NCBI RefSeq assembly: GCF_001462205.1 | Contig: NZ_LKIR01000043.1 | Location: forward strand, 1 to 41,550 | DNA from: Haloparvum sedimenti | GTDB taxonomy: Archaea; Halobacteriota; Halobacteria; Halobacteriales; Haloferacaceae | Direction of reading: 5' to 3' | DNA length: 41,550 nucleotides | Shown: positions 32,318 through 39,775 of the stretch, in pieces | How positions within the stretch are numbered: the first letter of the stretch is position 1 | How the letters are laid out: every line of letters begins with the position of its first letter | Notes under the pieces: model-generated | The model's database searches: none | Told to the model about the DNA's origin: nothing | What the model saw: the letters and a program-made list of their open reading frames with translations, nothing else | Translations under genes and position numbers: made by a program

Positions 32318-32614
32318 ATGGCCGACAGCGAGAGCGACACCGATACCGCGACGGCGTCCGCGGAGGGGATCACCGCGCGCTACGAGGTGCGCGACGGGGA
32401 GCGCGTGCTCGCCTTCGAGCGCGACGGGCGGACCGCGGCGGTCGCACAGAACGTCGAGGGGTACGCGATGCTGAAGGTGCGCCCGACCGCGGACGGCGAC
32501 GAGCTGGAGCGCTACTACGGCTTCGACATGGCGCTGGACCACGCCGCGGAGCTGCTGGGCGTCGCGCCGGCCGACCTCCCGGTCCCCGACGCGGCCGCCG
32601 ACATGGGGATGTAG
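32318..32614 (+). CDS. Small conserved haloarchaeal protein of unknown function
   Basis: 98-aa acidic protein: a disordered Asp/Ser/Thr N-terminus, then a compact beta-rich core (ARYEVRDGERVLAFERDG, RTAAVAQNVEGYAMLKVRPT) and a short C-terminal helix (DMALDHAAELLGV). No catalytic motif is visible. The ATG at 32318 is used because upstream codons are shadow. It converges on KDPG aldolase with a shared terminator between. Confidence 0.68.
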   Translation: MADSESDTDTATASAEGITARYEVRDGERVLAFERDGRTAAVAQNVEGYAMLKVRPTADGDELERYYGFDMALDHAAELLGVAPADLPVPDAAADMGM

Positions 32615-32628
32615 CGGCTCTCGACCGA

Positions 32629-32645
32629 GGTTTTTCAGAAAAACC
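32629..32645. terminator. Bidirectional hairpin terminator
   Basis: GGTTTTTCAGAAAAACC is a 7-bp perfect inverted repeat with a 3-nt loop, lying between the convergent stops at 32614 and 32663. It gives a T5 run on both strands, as expected for archaeal termination from both sides. Confidence 0.75.
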
Positions 32646-32662
32646 GGTCCGCCAGCGCCCGC

Positions 32663-33304
32663 TCAGTCCCGGTGTTCAGCCACCGTCTCGGTGAACTGCC
32701 GGGCCGTCTCGGTGATCGACTCGAAGTCGCCGCGCTCGGCGGCGTCGTAGTCGACGAGCGCGGAGCCGGCGCCGACCGCGAACGCGCCCGCGTCGACGAA
32801 CTCGCCCGCGTTGTCCAGCCCGACGCCGCCGGTCGGCATGATGGGGATCTGCGAGAGCGGGCCCTTGATCGCGGAGACGTGGCCCGGTCCGACCGTCGCG
32901 GCGGGGAACACCTTCACGAAGTCCGCGCCCGCTTCGTAGGCCGTGATCGCCTCGGTCGGCGTCATGACGCCCGGCGCGACGACGGTGCCGTAGCGGTTGC
33001 ACGTCTCGATCACGTCCTCGTGGAGGCTCGGGGAGACGACGAACTCCGCGCCCGCGAGCTGGACGTTCCGGGCCGTCTCCGCGTCGATGACGGTCCCGGC
33101 CCCGATGGTCGTCTCGCCGTCCGCGAAGCTCGAGGACACCTCGTCGATCAGGTCCACGACGCCCGGCGTGTCCGCGGTCACCTCGATGGCGGTCACGCCG
33201 CCCTCGCGCAGCGCGTCCGCGATGTCGATGAGCTGGTCGGCGGGCACGCCGCGCAACACCGCGACGACGCCGGAGTCCTCGATCCGCTGGAGCGTCTCGT
33301 TCAT
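32663..33304 (-). CDS. kdgA: 2-keto-3-deoxy-6-phosphogluconate (KDPG) aldolase
   Basis: 213-aa class I aldolase that splits KDPG (or the galactonate form) into pyruvate and glyceraldehyde-3-phosphate, the last specific step of the Entner-Doudoroff route. The Schiff-base lysine is in ADFVKVFPA near residue 125. The substrate-binding Glu is in GGVTAIEVT, and GAGTVIDAETA, MPTGGVGLDN and AVGAGSALVD complete the Eda-type signature. The length matches bacterial Eda. A TATA box (GTTTTTAAGG on the minus strand, 33328-33337) stands 28 nt upstream, so the message is probably leaderless. The symbol follows haloarchaeal usage; eda is equivalent. Confidence 0.9.
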   Translation of the reverse strand: MNETLQRIEDSGVVAVLRGVPADQLIDIADALREGGVTAIEVTADTPGVVDLIDEVSSSFADGETTIGAGTVIDAETARNVQLAGAEFVVSPSLHEDVIETCNRYGTVVAPGVMTPTEAITAYEAGADFVKVFPAATVGPGHVSAIKGPLSQIPIMPTGGVGLDNAGEFVDAGAFAVGAGSALVDYDAAERGDFESITETARQFTETVAEHRD

Positions 33305-33327
33305 GAGTACGACGAAGGCGAGTGGGG

Positions 33328-33337
33328 CCTTAAAAAC
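33328..33337 (-). promoter_or_regulatory. TATA box of KDPG aldolase
   Basis: GTTTTTAAGG (minus strand) is centred 28 nt before the ATG at 33304. It is flanked by GGGG on one side and CCCC on the other, forming a small dyad over the promoter. Confidence 0.65.
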
Positions 33338-33375
33338 CCCGAGAACGGAGAGAACTGCGGGCGTCGGTGTCCGGG

Positions 33376-34131
33376 TCAGTCGGTCCGAGGGAGCGCCAGC
33401 GCGCCCGTGGCGAGCAGCGCGACCGCGAGCGCGGACAGCACCGCGAGGTCGCCGAGCCACGCCCCGCCGTCGTAGGTGATCGCCCGTACGCCCCGCGCGA
33501 AGTAGGTCAGCGGCGAGAGGTTCACCAGCGGCAGGAACCAGCCCGGCAGCATCGACGGCGCGACGAACGTCTCCGAGAGGAACAACAGCGGGAGCGCGAC
33601 CGTGTTGCTCGCGGCGATCACCCCGTCCTGTGAGTCCGCGATCGCGCCGAGCAGCGCGCCGAGGCCACAGAAGGTCGCCACGCCGACCGCGACGAACACC
33701 GGAAGGACCGCGAGCGCGGGCGTCACGCGGACCGTGGCGTCCGTCACCGCGAGCACCAGCCCGAAGATCAGGAGGCTCGCCGCGCCGATGATGGCGACGT
33801 TGACGACCGTGTGCGCGAGGAGCCACTCCGTCCGCGTCAGCGGGGTCGTCGCCAGCTTCTCGAACCGGTTGCCGTCTCGGTGGCGCGCGATCTCCGAGCC
33901 GACGCGCGACAGGGGCGTAAACAGCACCACGACCGCGAGGTACCCCGGCAGGTAGTAGCCGGCCGGCTCCGCGAACAGCCCGCCGCCGGTGGGCTGGGTC
34001 CGCACTAGCGCGCCGAAGATGACCACCAGGATCACCGGGAAGAAGAACGTGAAGAAGACGGCCGTCCGCCGGCGCAGGAACGACCGCGCGGCCGCGGTCG
34101 CCTCCGCCCGCACGCGCCCGAGGCGACTCAT
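33376..34131 (-). CDS. ABC-2 type transporter permease
   Basis: 251-aa membrane subunit of an ABC-2 exporter. Six hydrophobic helices are spread across it, starting with FLRRRTAVFFTFFFPVILVVIFGALV. The signature SRVGSEIARHRDGNRFEKLATTPLTRTEWLLAH is the cytosolic coupling region of this family, and LPLLFLSETFVAPSMLPGW with NLSPLTYFARGVRAI is its C-terminal half. The ATG at 34131 overlaps the stop of the ATPase gene as ATGA. The substrate is unknown; drug, lipid or heme export are options. Confidence 0.9.
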   Translation of the reverse strand: MSRLGRVRAEATAAARSFLRRRTAVFFTFFFPVILVVIFGALVRTQPTGGGLFAEPAGYYLPGYLAVVVLFTPLSRVGSEIARHRDGNRFEKLATTPLTRTEWLLAHTVVNVAIIGAASLLIFGLVLAVTDATVRVTPALAVLPVFVAVGVATFCGLGALLGAIADSQDGVIAASNTVALPLLFLSETFVAPSMLPGWFLPLVNLSPLTYFARGVRAITYDGGAWLGDLAVLSALAVALLATGALALPRTD

Positions 34132-35207
34132 CGGTCGCCCCCCTCGCGGTCGTCTTGGCCGTGGCTCGTCGGGCCGCCCCCGCGGTTCGGCGGTCGCGGT
34201 GTGTACGTCTCGCCGGTGAGCTCCAGATAGACGTCCTCCAGCGTCGGCTCCGCCCACGACAGCGACTCGAAGGGGACTCCCGCGTCCCCGAGCGCGTCGA
34301 TCACGGCTGCGATCCCCTCCGGCTCGACGCCGGAGAACCGGAGGCCGCGGTCGGTCGCCTCGACCGCCAGTCGCCGGTCGTCGCCGCTCCGATCGCGGAC
34401 GCGCTCGCGGGCGGCCTCCGAGTCGAGGGAACCGCTCGCCTCGCGGTCCCCGTCGACCGCGAGTTCCACGTCGAGGTGGGGCTCGCCACCGTGGTCGGCG
34501 ATCAGGCCGGCCGGCGTTCCGGTCGCGACGACCGCGCCGTCCCGGATCAGGGCGACGCGGTCCGCGAGCCGCTCCACCTCGTCCATCGCGTGGCTCGTCA
34601 GGAAGACGGTCGTGCCGTCGTCGGCGAGCGCCTCGATCAGCGCGTGGAGACTCCGGCGGCCCGCCGGGTCGATGCCGGTCGTCGGCTCGTCCAGAAAGAG
34701 GACCTCCGGGTCGTTGACGAGCGCGGTCGCGACGCAGGTCCGCCGCTTCTGGCCGCCCGAGAGCGTCTCGTACCACGCGTCGGCGTCGTCCGCGAGACCC
34801 ACGTCCGCGAGCACTTCCTCGGTGTCCCGCGGGTCGTCGTAGAGCCCGCCGTAGTAGTCCACCAGCTCGCGCGCGGTCAGCCGCTCTGGCGGGTCGAACG
34901 ACTGCGGGAGCAGTCCCACGCGTGCGGGGTCGACGCCGCCCGGCGCCGCGCCGAGCACGCGGACCTCACCCTCCGCGTCGGTCGTCCCCGTCAGCGCGCG
35001 CACGAGCGTCGTCTTGCCCGCCCCGTTCGGGCCGATCAGCCCGAACACCTCGCCGCGCTCGACCGACAGGTCGACGCCGTCGAGCGCGACCGTCTCGCCG
35101 TACGCCTTGCGGACGCCCCGCGCGGCGAGGGCCTCGTCCCCGCTCGCTGGCCCCGCCGCGCCACCGGACCCCGTCGCCCCCGACGCGTCGGCCGCCGTCT
35201 CGTTCAT
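34128..35207 (-). CDS. ABC transporter ATP-binding protein
   Basis: 359-aa ATPase subunit for the adjoining permease. Walker A GPNGAGKTT, Q-loop LLPQSFDPP, signature LSGGQKRR, Walker B VLFLDEPTTGIDP and switch His TSHAMDE are all present. About 90 residues beyond the core (VEPHLDVELAV-type strand to TLEDVYLELTGE) form the C-terminal domain seen in DrrA/NosF-like exporters. Residues 1-27 are a low-complexity Ala/Gly/Ser head, and the tail after LTGE is Gly/Arg-rich. Translation of the permease is coupled through ATGA. Confidence 0.9.
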   Translation of the reverse strand: MNETAADASGATGSGGAAGPASGDEALAARGVRKAYGETVALDGVDLSVERGEVFGLIGPNGAGKTTLVRALTGTTDAEGEVRVLGAAPGGVDPARVGLLPQSFDPPERLTARELVDYYGGLYDDPRDTEEVLADVGLADDADAWYETLSGGQKRRTCVATALVNDPEVLFLDEPTTGIDPAGRRSLHALIEALADDGTTVFLTSHAMDEVERLADRVALIRDGAVVATGTPAGLIADHGGEPHLDVELAVDGDREASGSLDSEAARERVRDRSGDDRRLAVEATDRGLRFSGVEPEGIAAVIDALGDAGVPFESLSWAEPTLEDVYLELTGETYTPRPPNRGGGPTSHGQDDREGGDR

Positions 35208-35312
35208 ACGCCGACTCGGCCCGCGGCGCGCCTAAGGGTTGCTCTTCGGCGCCGTGGAACCGACTCGCACGGAGGGACAAGAGCCTTGAGGGGACCGGCT
35301 GAACGCCCGGCC

Positions 35313-36011
35313 GTGAGCGACGACGGAGCCGATGGAACCGGCGGAGCGGACGGGGCAGCCGAAGCAGATAGGGAGACGGTCCGCGAGGGGTACGACGCGC
35401 TCGCTGACGCCTACGACGCGGCGCGCGAGCCGGACGCGGTCGAGCGCGCGGCCGTGAGCGACCTCCGAGAGCGGCTGGTCGAGGAGGCGGCGTCCCGCGA
35501 CGACGGCGCCGCGACGGAGCCGGTCAGCCTGCTCGACGCCGGCTGCGGCGCCGGCCGCGCGGTCCTGGAGGAGTTTTCGGACGAGGACCGGGTCGAGGCG
35601 GTCGGCGTGGACCTGTCCGCGGCGCAGCTCCGCCTCGCGCGCCGTCACGCCCCCGTCGCCGCGGGCGACCTGACGGCCCTCCCGGTCGCGGACGACGCCG
35701 TCGACGCCGTCACCGCGTTCCACTCGGTGATCCACGTTCCGACCGCGGACCACCCCGACATCTACCGGGAGTTCGCGCGCGTCCTCCGGCCCGGCGGCCG
35801 GCTGCTCGTCACCGCCGGCCGCGAGGCGTGGGCCGGCCGCAACGACGACTGGCTCGACGCCGGCGCCGCGATGGAGTGGAGCTTCCCGGCGCTGGACGCG
35901 ACCCGCGAGCACCTCCGCGACGCCGGGTTCTCGGTCCGCGAGGAGCGCACGACCGGCGACGAGCTCGGCGGCGGAGCGTGGGCGCTGCTGTCCTGTCGGC
36001 TCGACCGCTGA
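35313..36011 (+). CDS. Class I SAM-dependent methyltransferase
   Basis: 232-aa methyltransferase of unknown substrate. Motif I VSLLDAGCGAGRAVLEEF binds AdoMet, the acidic end of strand 2 is in VGVDLSAAQLRLARRH, and VDAVTAFHSVIHVPTADHPDIY with RVLRPGGRLLVTAG are motifs post-II and III of the UbiE/Methyltransf_11 type. The start is GTG at 35313. It diverges from the ABC genes and sits between them and the CtaB cluster on the opposite strand. Confidence 0.87.
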   Translation: MSDDGADGTGGADGAAEADRETVREGYDALADAYDAAREPDAVERAAVSDLRERLVEEAASRDDGAATEPVSLLDAGCGAGRAVLEEFSDEDRVEAVGVDLSAAQLRLARRHAPVAAGDLTALPVADDAVDAVTAFHSVIHVPTADHPDIYREFARVLRPGGRLLVTAGREAWAGRNDDWLDAGAAMEWSFPALDATREHLRDAGFSVREERTTGDELGGGAWALLSCRLDR

Positions 36012-36040
36012 AGAAAAATCCGGACGCCGGGCGTCGAAGC

Positions 36041-36283
36041 CTACGCCTCCGCGCCGACGTACGGCCGCACGCCGCGGACGATGGCGTCCACGTCGAACTC
36101 GTCCTCGGTCTTGTCGAAGACGACCTCGCCGTCCGCGCGGACGACGAACACGCCGTCGTCGCCGGTGACGAGCGAGACCTCCTCGACCTCCTCCCCGAAC
36201 TGCTGGAGGATGGCGCCCGCCACGTCCTGTGCTCGGTTCAGCATGCCGCACGGTACGCAGTACTCGACCTCGACTCGGGTCAT
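36041..36283 (-). CDS. Rdx/SelW-SelT-SelH-like thioredoxin-fold protein (CxxC)
   Basis: 80-aa protein with the family start VEVEYCVPCGMLNRAQDV, where CVPC is the redox motif; in animals one Cys is selenocysteine, here both are plain Cys codons. GVFVVRADGEVVFDK is the conserved beta hairpin. It probably works as a thiol oxidoreductase on unknown partners. GCTTATGCC lies about 26 nt before the ATG at 36283, supporting that start. It is followed downstream by an A-rich stretch that gives a T-run on the minus strand after the stop. Confidence 0.85.
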   Translation of the reverse strand: MTRVEVEYCVPCGMLNRAQDVAGAILQQFGEEVEEVSLVTGDDGVFVVRADGEVVFDKTEDEFDVDAIVRGVRPYVGAEA

Positions 36284-36377
36284 GGTCCCGCGTTGGGCCG
36301 CCAGCGGCATAAGCGTCCGCGAACCGGGCTGGCCGGCCGCGTTCTCCGCACGCTCGCGTCAGGCCATTCTGACCCTA

Positions 36378-36419
36378 TGCCGGACTATTTCTGTCCCTGT
36401 GCCGGGCTATTTCTGTCCC
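36378..36419. repeat. Two imperfect 20-mers with a 22-bp period
   Basis: TGCCGGACTATTTCTGTCCC (36378-36397) recurs at 36400-36419 with A changed to G in the seventh position. It lies in the 161-nt gap between the Rdx gene and the membrane protein; it is A+T-richer than its surroundings. The role is unknown. Confidence 0.7.
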
Positions 36420-36444
36420 GGCCGCGGTCGCCTTGTCTAGCCGA

Positions 36445-37137
36445 CTACCGGAAGCCCGGCCGCCAGTACAGCAGCGCGACCGTGACCAGGAACACCGCGG
36501 TCGAGGCGCCGTAGGAGGCGTCGAGCGCGGTCGCTGCGACGATCCCCGTCCCGCCGAGGAACGACGAGACCAGTGCGGCGACGATGGGAAGGGTACAGGA
36601 GACGCATGAGAACAGCCCAACCACGCCGGCGACGACCGACCCGGAGGCCTCCAGTGCCGTGATGTACAGCAGGTACGCGAGCGCGGTGTACCCCACGAGG
36701 TACGCCGGCATCACCACGATCGTCAGGTACTCCGTGGCCCACACCAGGGCCGGCCCCCATCCCGGCGGGAGCCACGCGATCCGGAGGTCGACGAAGTCGG
36801 GCGGGACGCCGATGCCCACCATCCCGCCGAAGAAGGCCAACAGCGCGAAGTAGCCCGCCGCGACCGCGAGCGCGCGCCGCCGCGTCTCGAAGTCGTAGCC
36901 CGCGGGCGGCCGCACCCGCCACAGCACCAGCGCGCCGACGTTCACCCACGTCAGCCCGTAGAGGATGTATCGCGGCGCGGTGATCGTCGCGTTCGAGAAG
37001 GCGGCGTACAGCACCACGAACAACAGCTCCGCGTTGAGCACGAGCGCGACTATCAGGAGCGTCCGGAGACCGACCGGACCGTCGTCGAGACGCGAGCGGA
37101 GCGACGCGAGCGGCGCCGCGGAGTCGCTTCCCGCCAC
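36445..37137 (-). CDS. Conserved polytopic membrane protein with a CxxC helix, coupled to ctaB
   Basis: 230-aa protein with about six helices. A notable motif is GVVGLFSCVSCTLPIVAALVSSFLGGTG: a CxxC within or next to a helix start, followed by a conserved-looking Gly-rich turn, which could bind a metal or do thiol chemistry. No known name is assigned. The start is GTG at 37137, one nucleotide beyond the ctaB stop (TGA, C, GTG), so the two are translationally coupled. A role in heme or copper handling for the terminal oxidase is inference from position. Confidence 0.78.
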   Translation of the reverse strand: MAGSDSAAPLASLRSRLDDGPVGLRTLLIVALVLNAELLFVVLYAAFSNATITAPRYILYGLTWVNVGALVLWRVRPPAGYDFETRRRALAVAAGYFALLAFFGGMVGIGVPPDFVDLRIAWLPPGWGPALVWATEYLTIVVMPAYLVGYTALAYLLYITALEASGSVVAGVVGLFSCVSCTLPIVAALVSSFLGGTGIVAATALDASYGASTAVFLVTVALLYWRPGFR

Positions 37138-37138
37138 G

Positions 37139-38566
37139 TCAGATCACCAGCGAGTCGAGGACCACGGCCAGAAGCAGCAGCCCGAGGTAGGCGTTCGAGG
37201 CGTGGAACGCGCGGAAGGCGGCCGTCTCGCTCCGCTCGTAGTGGAGGCGGACGACCGCCCAGAGGAACACCGCACCGAGCGCCACGCCCGTGCCGACGTA
37301 CAGGAGGCCGAGCGCGTCCGCGGTCGCGGCCAGCACCGCGGCCGCGACGTAGGTCGCGCCGAGGTACCAGAGGATGTGGCGGTGGGTCGCGGTCTCGCCG
37401 CGGACCACCGGCATCATCGGGAAACCGCCGGCCTCGTAGTCGTCGCGGTAGGCCAACGCGAGGTTGTAGAAGTGCGCCGGGGTCCACAGGAAGATGAGCG
37501 CCGCGAGCAGCAGGCCGCCGCCGCCCACCTCGCCGGTCACCGCCGCCCAGCCGATCAGCGCCGGGAGCGCGCCGGCCGCCCCGCCGATCACCGTGTTCTG
37601 GACCGTGTTCGGCTTCAACAGGAGCGTGTAGACGACGCTGTAGAACAGGATCGCCAGCAGGCCGAGCGCGGCCGCCAGCGGGTTGATCGACCAGAACAGG
37701 CCGACGGAGACGGCGGTCAGCGTCAGGCCGAACGCCACGGCGTTCCGGACCGGCACGAGGTCGACCGCAAGCGGGCGGTCCGAGGTGCGCTGCATCTTCC
37801 GGTCCACGTCGCGCTCGAGGACGTGGTTGAACGTCCCCGAGGCGCCGATGGCCAGCGAACCGGCGACGAGCGTCGTCGCCACCGTGCGGACGGTGAATCC
37901 GGGGCCGCCAGCCAGCGCCATCGCGGCCGCGGCGACCAGACAGAGCAGCCACATCAGCCGCGGCTTCATCAGGCGGAAGTACGCGGCCGCGGTCGCCTTC
38001 GCGCGCGGCCACGGCTCCGTCGGGACCGCGGCCGGCGTTCCGGGACCGTCGTCGCCCGCGTGGTCCTGTACGTCATCGAAGTCCGGTTCGAGGTCCGCTT
38101 CGGTCATCGCGGGATCGTCGTCGGGGTCGCCCGTCTCCGCCTCCAGCCACCACGCCAGCGCCGCGAGGAGGCCGCCGAAGATGACGACCCCCGCCAGCAG
38201 GTGGACCGCGGAGACGACCGCGGAGGCGCCCTCGACCGCGACGACCGCGCCGAGGGCAACCTGCGCGGGGTACAGCAGGACGGCGACCGCGAGGGCGGCG
38301 CGGACGCGGCGGCGCTCGTCGCCGAGCCAGGCGGCCGCGGCGGCCGCGACGACGAGCGCGCCGACGACCGCCGCGACGACGCGGTGGCCGAGCGCGACCC
38401 AGCCGGCGGACTCCGCGGGGAGCGCCCAGCCGGACCCGCAGGCCGGCCACGCGCCGCAGGCGGCGGCCGCGTCCGTGACGGCCGTCGTCGCCCCCACCAC
38501 GAGCAGCAGGTAGACGCCCATCGCGGCGGCGGCGAGGAGGCCGGGGAACCGATCGGGGACAGTCAC
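37139..38566 (-). CDS. ctaB: CtaA-like domain fused to protoheme IX farnesyltransferase (CtaB, heme O synthase)
   Basis: 475-aa membrane protein. The C-terminal part (about 190-475) is a UbiA-type prenyltransferase that adds a farnesyl-type chain to protoheme IX; the active motif is FNHVLERDVDRKMQRTSDRP (N247, D253, D255) and the second Asp-rich loop is in ALAYRDDYEAGGFPMMPV. The N-terminal part (1-142) has four helices and CtaA (heme A synthase) landmarks: C37 and C43 in CGAWPAC, H61 in LGHR and H122 in SAVHLL, matching one heme-binding half of CtaA. Both are joined by an acidic linker (145-185). GTG at 38566 starts it; CCTATATGG 27 nt upstream supports this. The fused form is known in haloarchaea. 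Confidence 0.93.
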   Translation of the reverse strand: MTVPDRFPGLLAAAAMGVYLLLVVGATTAVTDAAAACGAWPACGSGWALPAESAGWVALGHRVVAAVVGALVVAAAAAAWLGDERRRVRAALAVAVLLYPAQVALGAVVAVEGASAVVSAVHLLAGVVIFGGLLAALAWWLEAETGDPDDDPAMTEADLEPDFDDVQDHAGDDGPGTPAAVPTEPWPRAKATAAAYFRLMKPRLMWLLCLVAAAAMALAGGPGFTVRTVATTLVAGSLAIGASGTFNHVLERDVDRKMQRTSDRPLAVDLVPVRNAVAFGLTLTAVSVGLFWSINPLAAALGLLAILFYSVVYTLLLKPNTVQNTVIGGAAGALPALIGWAAVTGEVGGGGLLLAALIFLWTPAHFYNLALAYRDDYEAGGFPMMPVVRGETATHRHILWYLGATYVAAAVLAATADALGLLYVGTGVALGAVFLWAVVRLHYERSETAAFRAFHASNAYLGLLLLAVVLDSLVI

Positions 38567-38588
38567 TGTCGGGAGTTGGGAACCGCTC

Positions 38589-38597
38589 CATATAGGT
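38589..38597 (-). promoter_or_regulatory. TATA box of ctaB
   Basis: ACCTATATGG-type sequence on the minus strand, centred about 27 nt before the GTG start, fixes that start as a leaderless message and rules in the unusual initiation codon. Confidence 0.65.
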
Positions 38598-38667
38598 TCC
38601 GCGCTTCCTCCCGGCGCGCTGGAAAGCGAACGGCCGGAGCGACGCAGCGTGGACGACCGCCGGTCGG

Positions 38668-39102
38668 CTACTCCGCGCCGCGCCGCTCCAGAATCCGGTC
38701 GACGATCCGACCGGTCGAGAGGAGCTCACCTTCGTAGTCGGGGTCTCGCGGGCTCGCGCGCGCGACCTCGCAGTCGATCCCGCGGCCGTCGAGCGCGGCC
38801 GCGATGGCGTCCTCGTCGTGGTGCTGGTCGTAGCCGAGAACGATCACGTCGGGGTCGATCTCCGCGACCGGGACGAAGATGTCCGACTCGTGGCCGAGTC
38901 GGGCCTCGTCGACGACCTCGAGGGCGGCGACCATGTCGCGGCGCTGTCGGTCCGGCAGGACCGGCGGCTCCTTGTGCGTCACGTTGTCGCCACGAGCGAC
39001 GATGACGTACAGCTCGTCGCCGCGGTCGGCGGCGTCCGAGAGGTAGTGGACGTGGCCGGGGTGGAGGATGTCGAAGGTCCCCTGCGCGAGCACCCGCGTC
39101 AT
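38668..39102 (-). CDS. ribL: FAD synthase (RibL-type cytidylyltransferase family)
   Basis: 144-aa nucleotidyltransferase. The N-terminal [18 protein letters not shown] carries the HxGH motif that binds the nucleotide triphosphate, and the C-terminal STGRIVDRI matches the ISSTxxR-like second motif. [15 protein letters not shown] is typical of the archaeal RibL group, which transfers AMP to FMN to make FAD. Its ATG at 39102 overlaps the stop of the upstream JAMM gene as ATGA, so both are coupled. Related glycerol-3-phosphate cytidylyltransferases share the fold and are the main alternative. Confidence 0.88.
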   Translation of the reverse strand: MTRVLAQGTFDILHPGHVHYLSDAADRGDELYVIVARGDNVTHKEPPVLPDRQRRDMVAALEVVDEARLGHESDIFVPVAEIDPDVIVLGYDQHHDEDAIAAALDGRGIDCEVARASPRDPDYEGELLSTGRIVDRILERRGAE

Positions 39103-39623
39103 CGGAACCACGAGAGGATGCCGCCGCGGTCGTCCTCACGCTCCTCGCGCAGCTCGGCGTCGATGTCCGCCTGCGTGAAGTCGAAGAAGGCGTCGTCGGG
39201 CAGTTCCACGTCGAGCACGTCCAGCGTCGTGGGGTCCCCCTCGTTGTCGAACGCCTTCCAGTCGCCCCAGCCGTAGGGCGCGCCGACGATGACGTGGACC
39301 TCGCCCTGCCCGAACGTCGCGAGGTCCGCGTCGCTCGGGTGGAGGGCGCCGTTGGGGTGGGAGTGGACCGACCCCACGGCGCGTGCGTCGTTCGGCTTCA
39401 TGTTCGTCCGCACGGTGGCGCTCACCGGACTCGACTCCGTGCCGGGGATGACGAGCACGTCGGTGATCACCTGTCCGTCCCGGTCGAGGCCGAGCGTGCG
39501 GGCGTCCTCGGCGCGGAGGAACCCCATGTACTCGTTCGGATGGGTGTCCTCGCACGCTTCGAGCACGAACTCCATCGTCTCCCGGGCGATCCCGAGGAGT
39601 TCGCTCGACCGGAACAGGCGCAT
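39099..39623 (-). CDS. JAMM/MPN+ metalloprotease (Mov34/PAD-1 family)
   Basis: 174-aa zinc peptidase domain. The JAMM signature is complete: [14 protein letters not shown] gives H-x-H, seven residues, Ser, two residues and Asp, and the upstream Glu is in [12 protein letters not shown]. Archaeal JAMM proteins (for example HvJAMM1 of Haloferax) remove ubiquitin-like SAMP proteins from targets; whether this one does so is inference. It continues past the core with an acidic helical tail ([19 protein letters not shown]). ATG at 39623, with ACCCTTGTAAGG about 25 nt upstream. The stop overlaps the ribL start. Confidence 0.87.
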   Translation of the reverse strand: MRLFRSSELLGIARETMEFVLEACEDTHPNEYMGFLRAEDARTLGLDRDGQVITDVLVIPGTESSPVSATVRTNMKPNDARAVGSVHSHPNGALHPSDADLATFGQGEVHVIVGAPYGWGDWKAFDNEGDPTTLDVLDVELPDDAFFDFTQADIDAELREEREDDRGGILSWFR

Positions 39624-39733
39624 GCGTGGACGTGGGTCGGCGCTCCTTACAAGGGTTCCGGAAGGGCCGACGGCGCCGCCCTCCGTCGGACTCCCCGACG
39701 AACCGCCCGCGTTCCGGACCGAGCCGCAAAAGC

Positions 39734-39743
39734 GATATAAAAA
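39734..39743 (+). promoter_or_regulatory. TATA box of the DHH protein gene
   Basis: GATATAAAAA is the strongest TATA match in the window. It is centred about 38 nt before the ATG at 39776 and leaves a leader of about 10 nt. The 152-nt gap also carries the promoter of the divergent JAMM gene. Confidence 0.75.
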
Positions 39744-39775
39744 GCTTAACACCGGCCGCCGACCTACCTCGTTCC

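Noticed and set aside
33376-34776. A longer permease reaching to 34776
   Set aside because: The added N-terminal 215 codons are an Arg/Gly-rich shadow of the ATPase gene; the ATG at 34131 gives the ATGA-coupled start and a proper first helix.
36041-36283. Selenoprotein
   Set aside because: The redox motif is CVPC with ordinary Cys codons; no in-frame TGA and no sign of a SECIS element.
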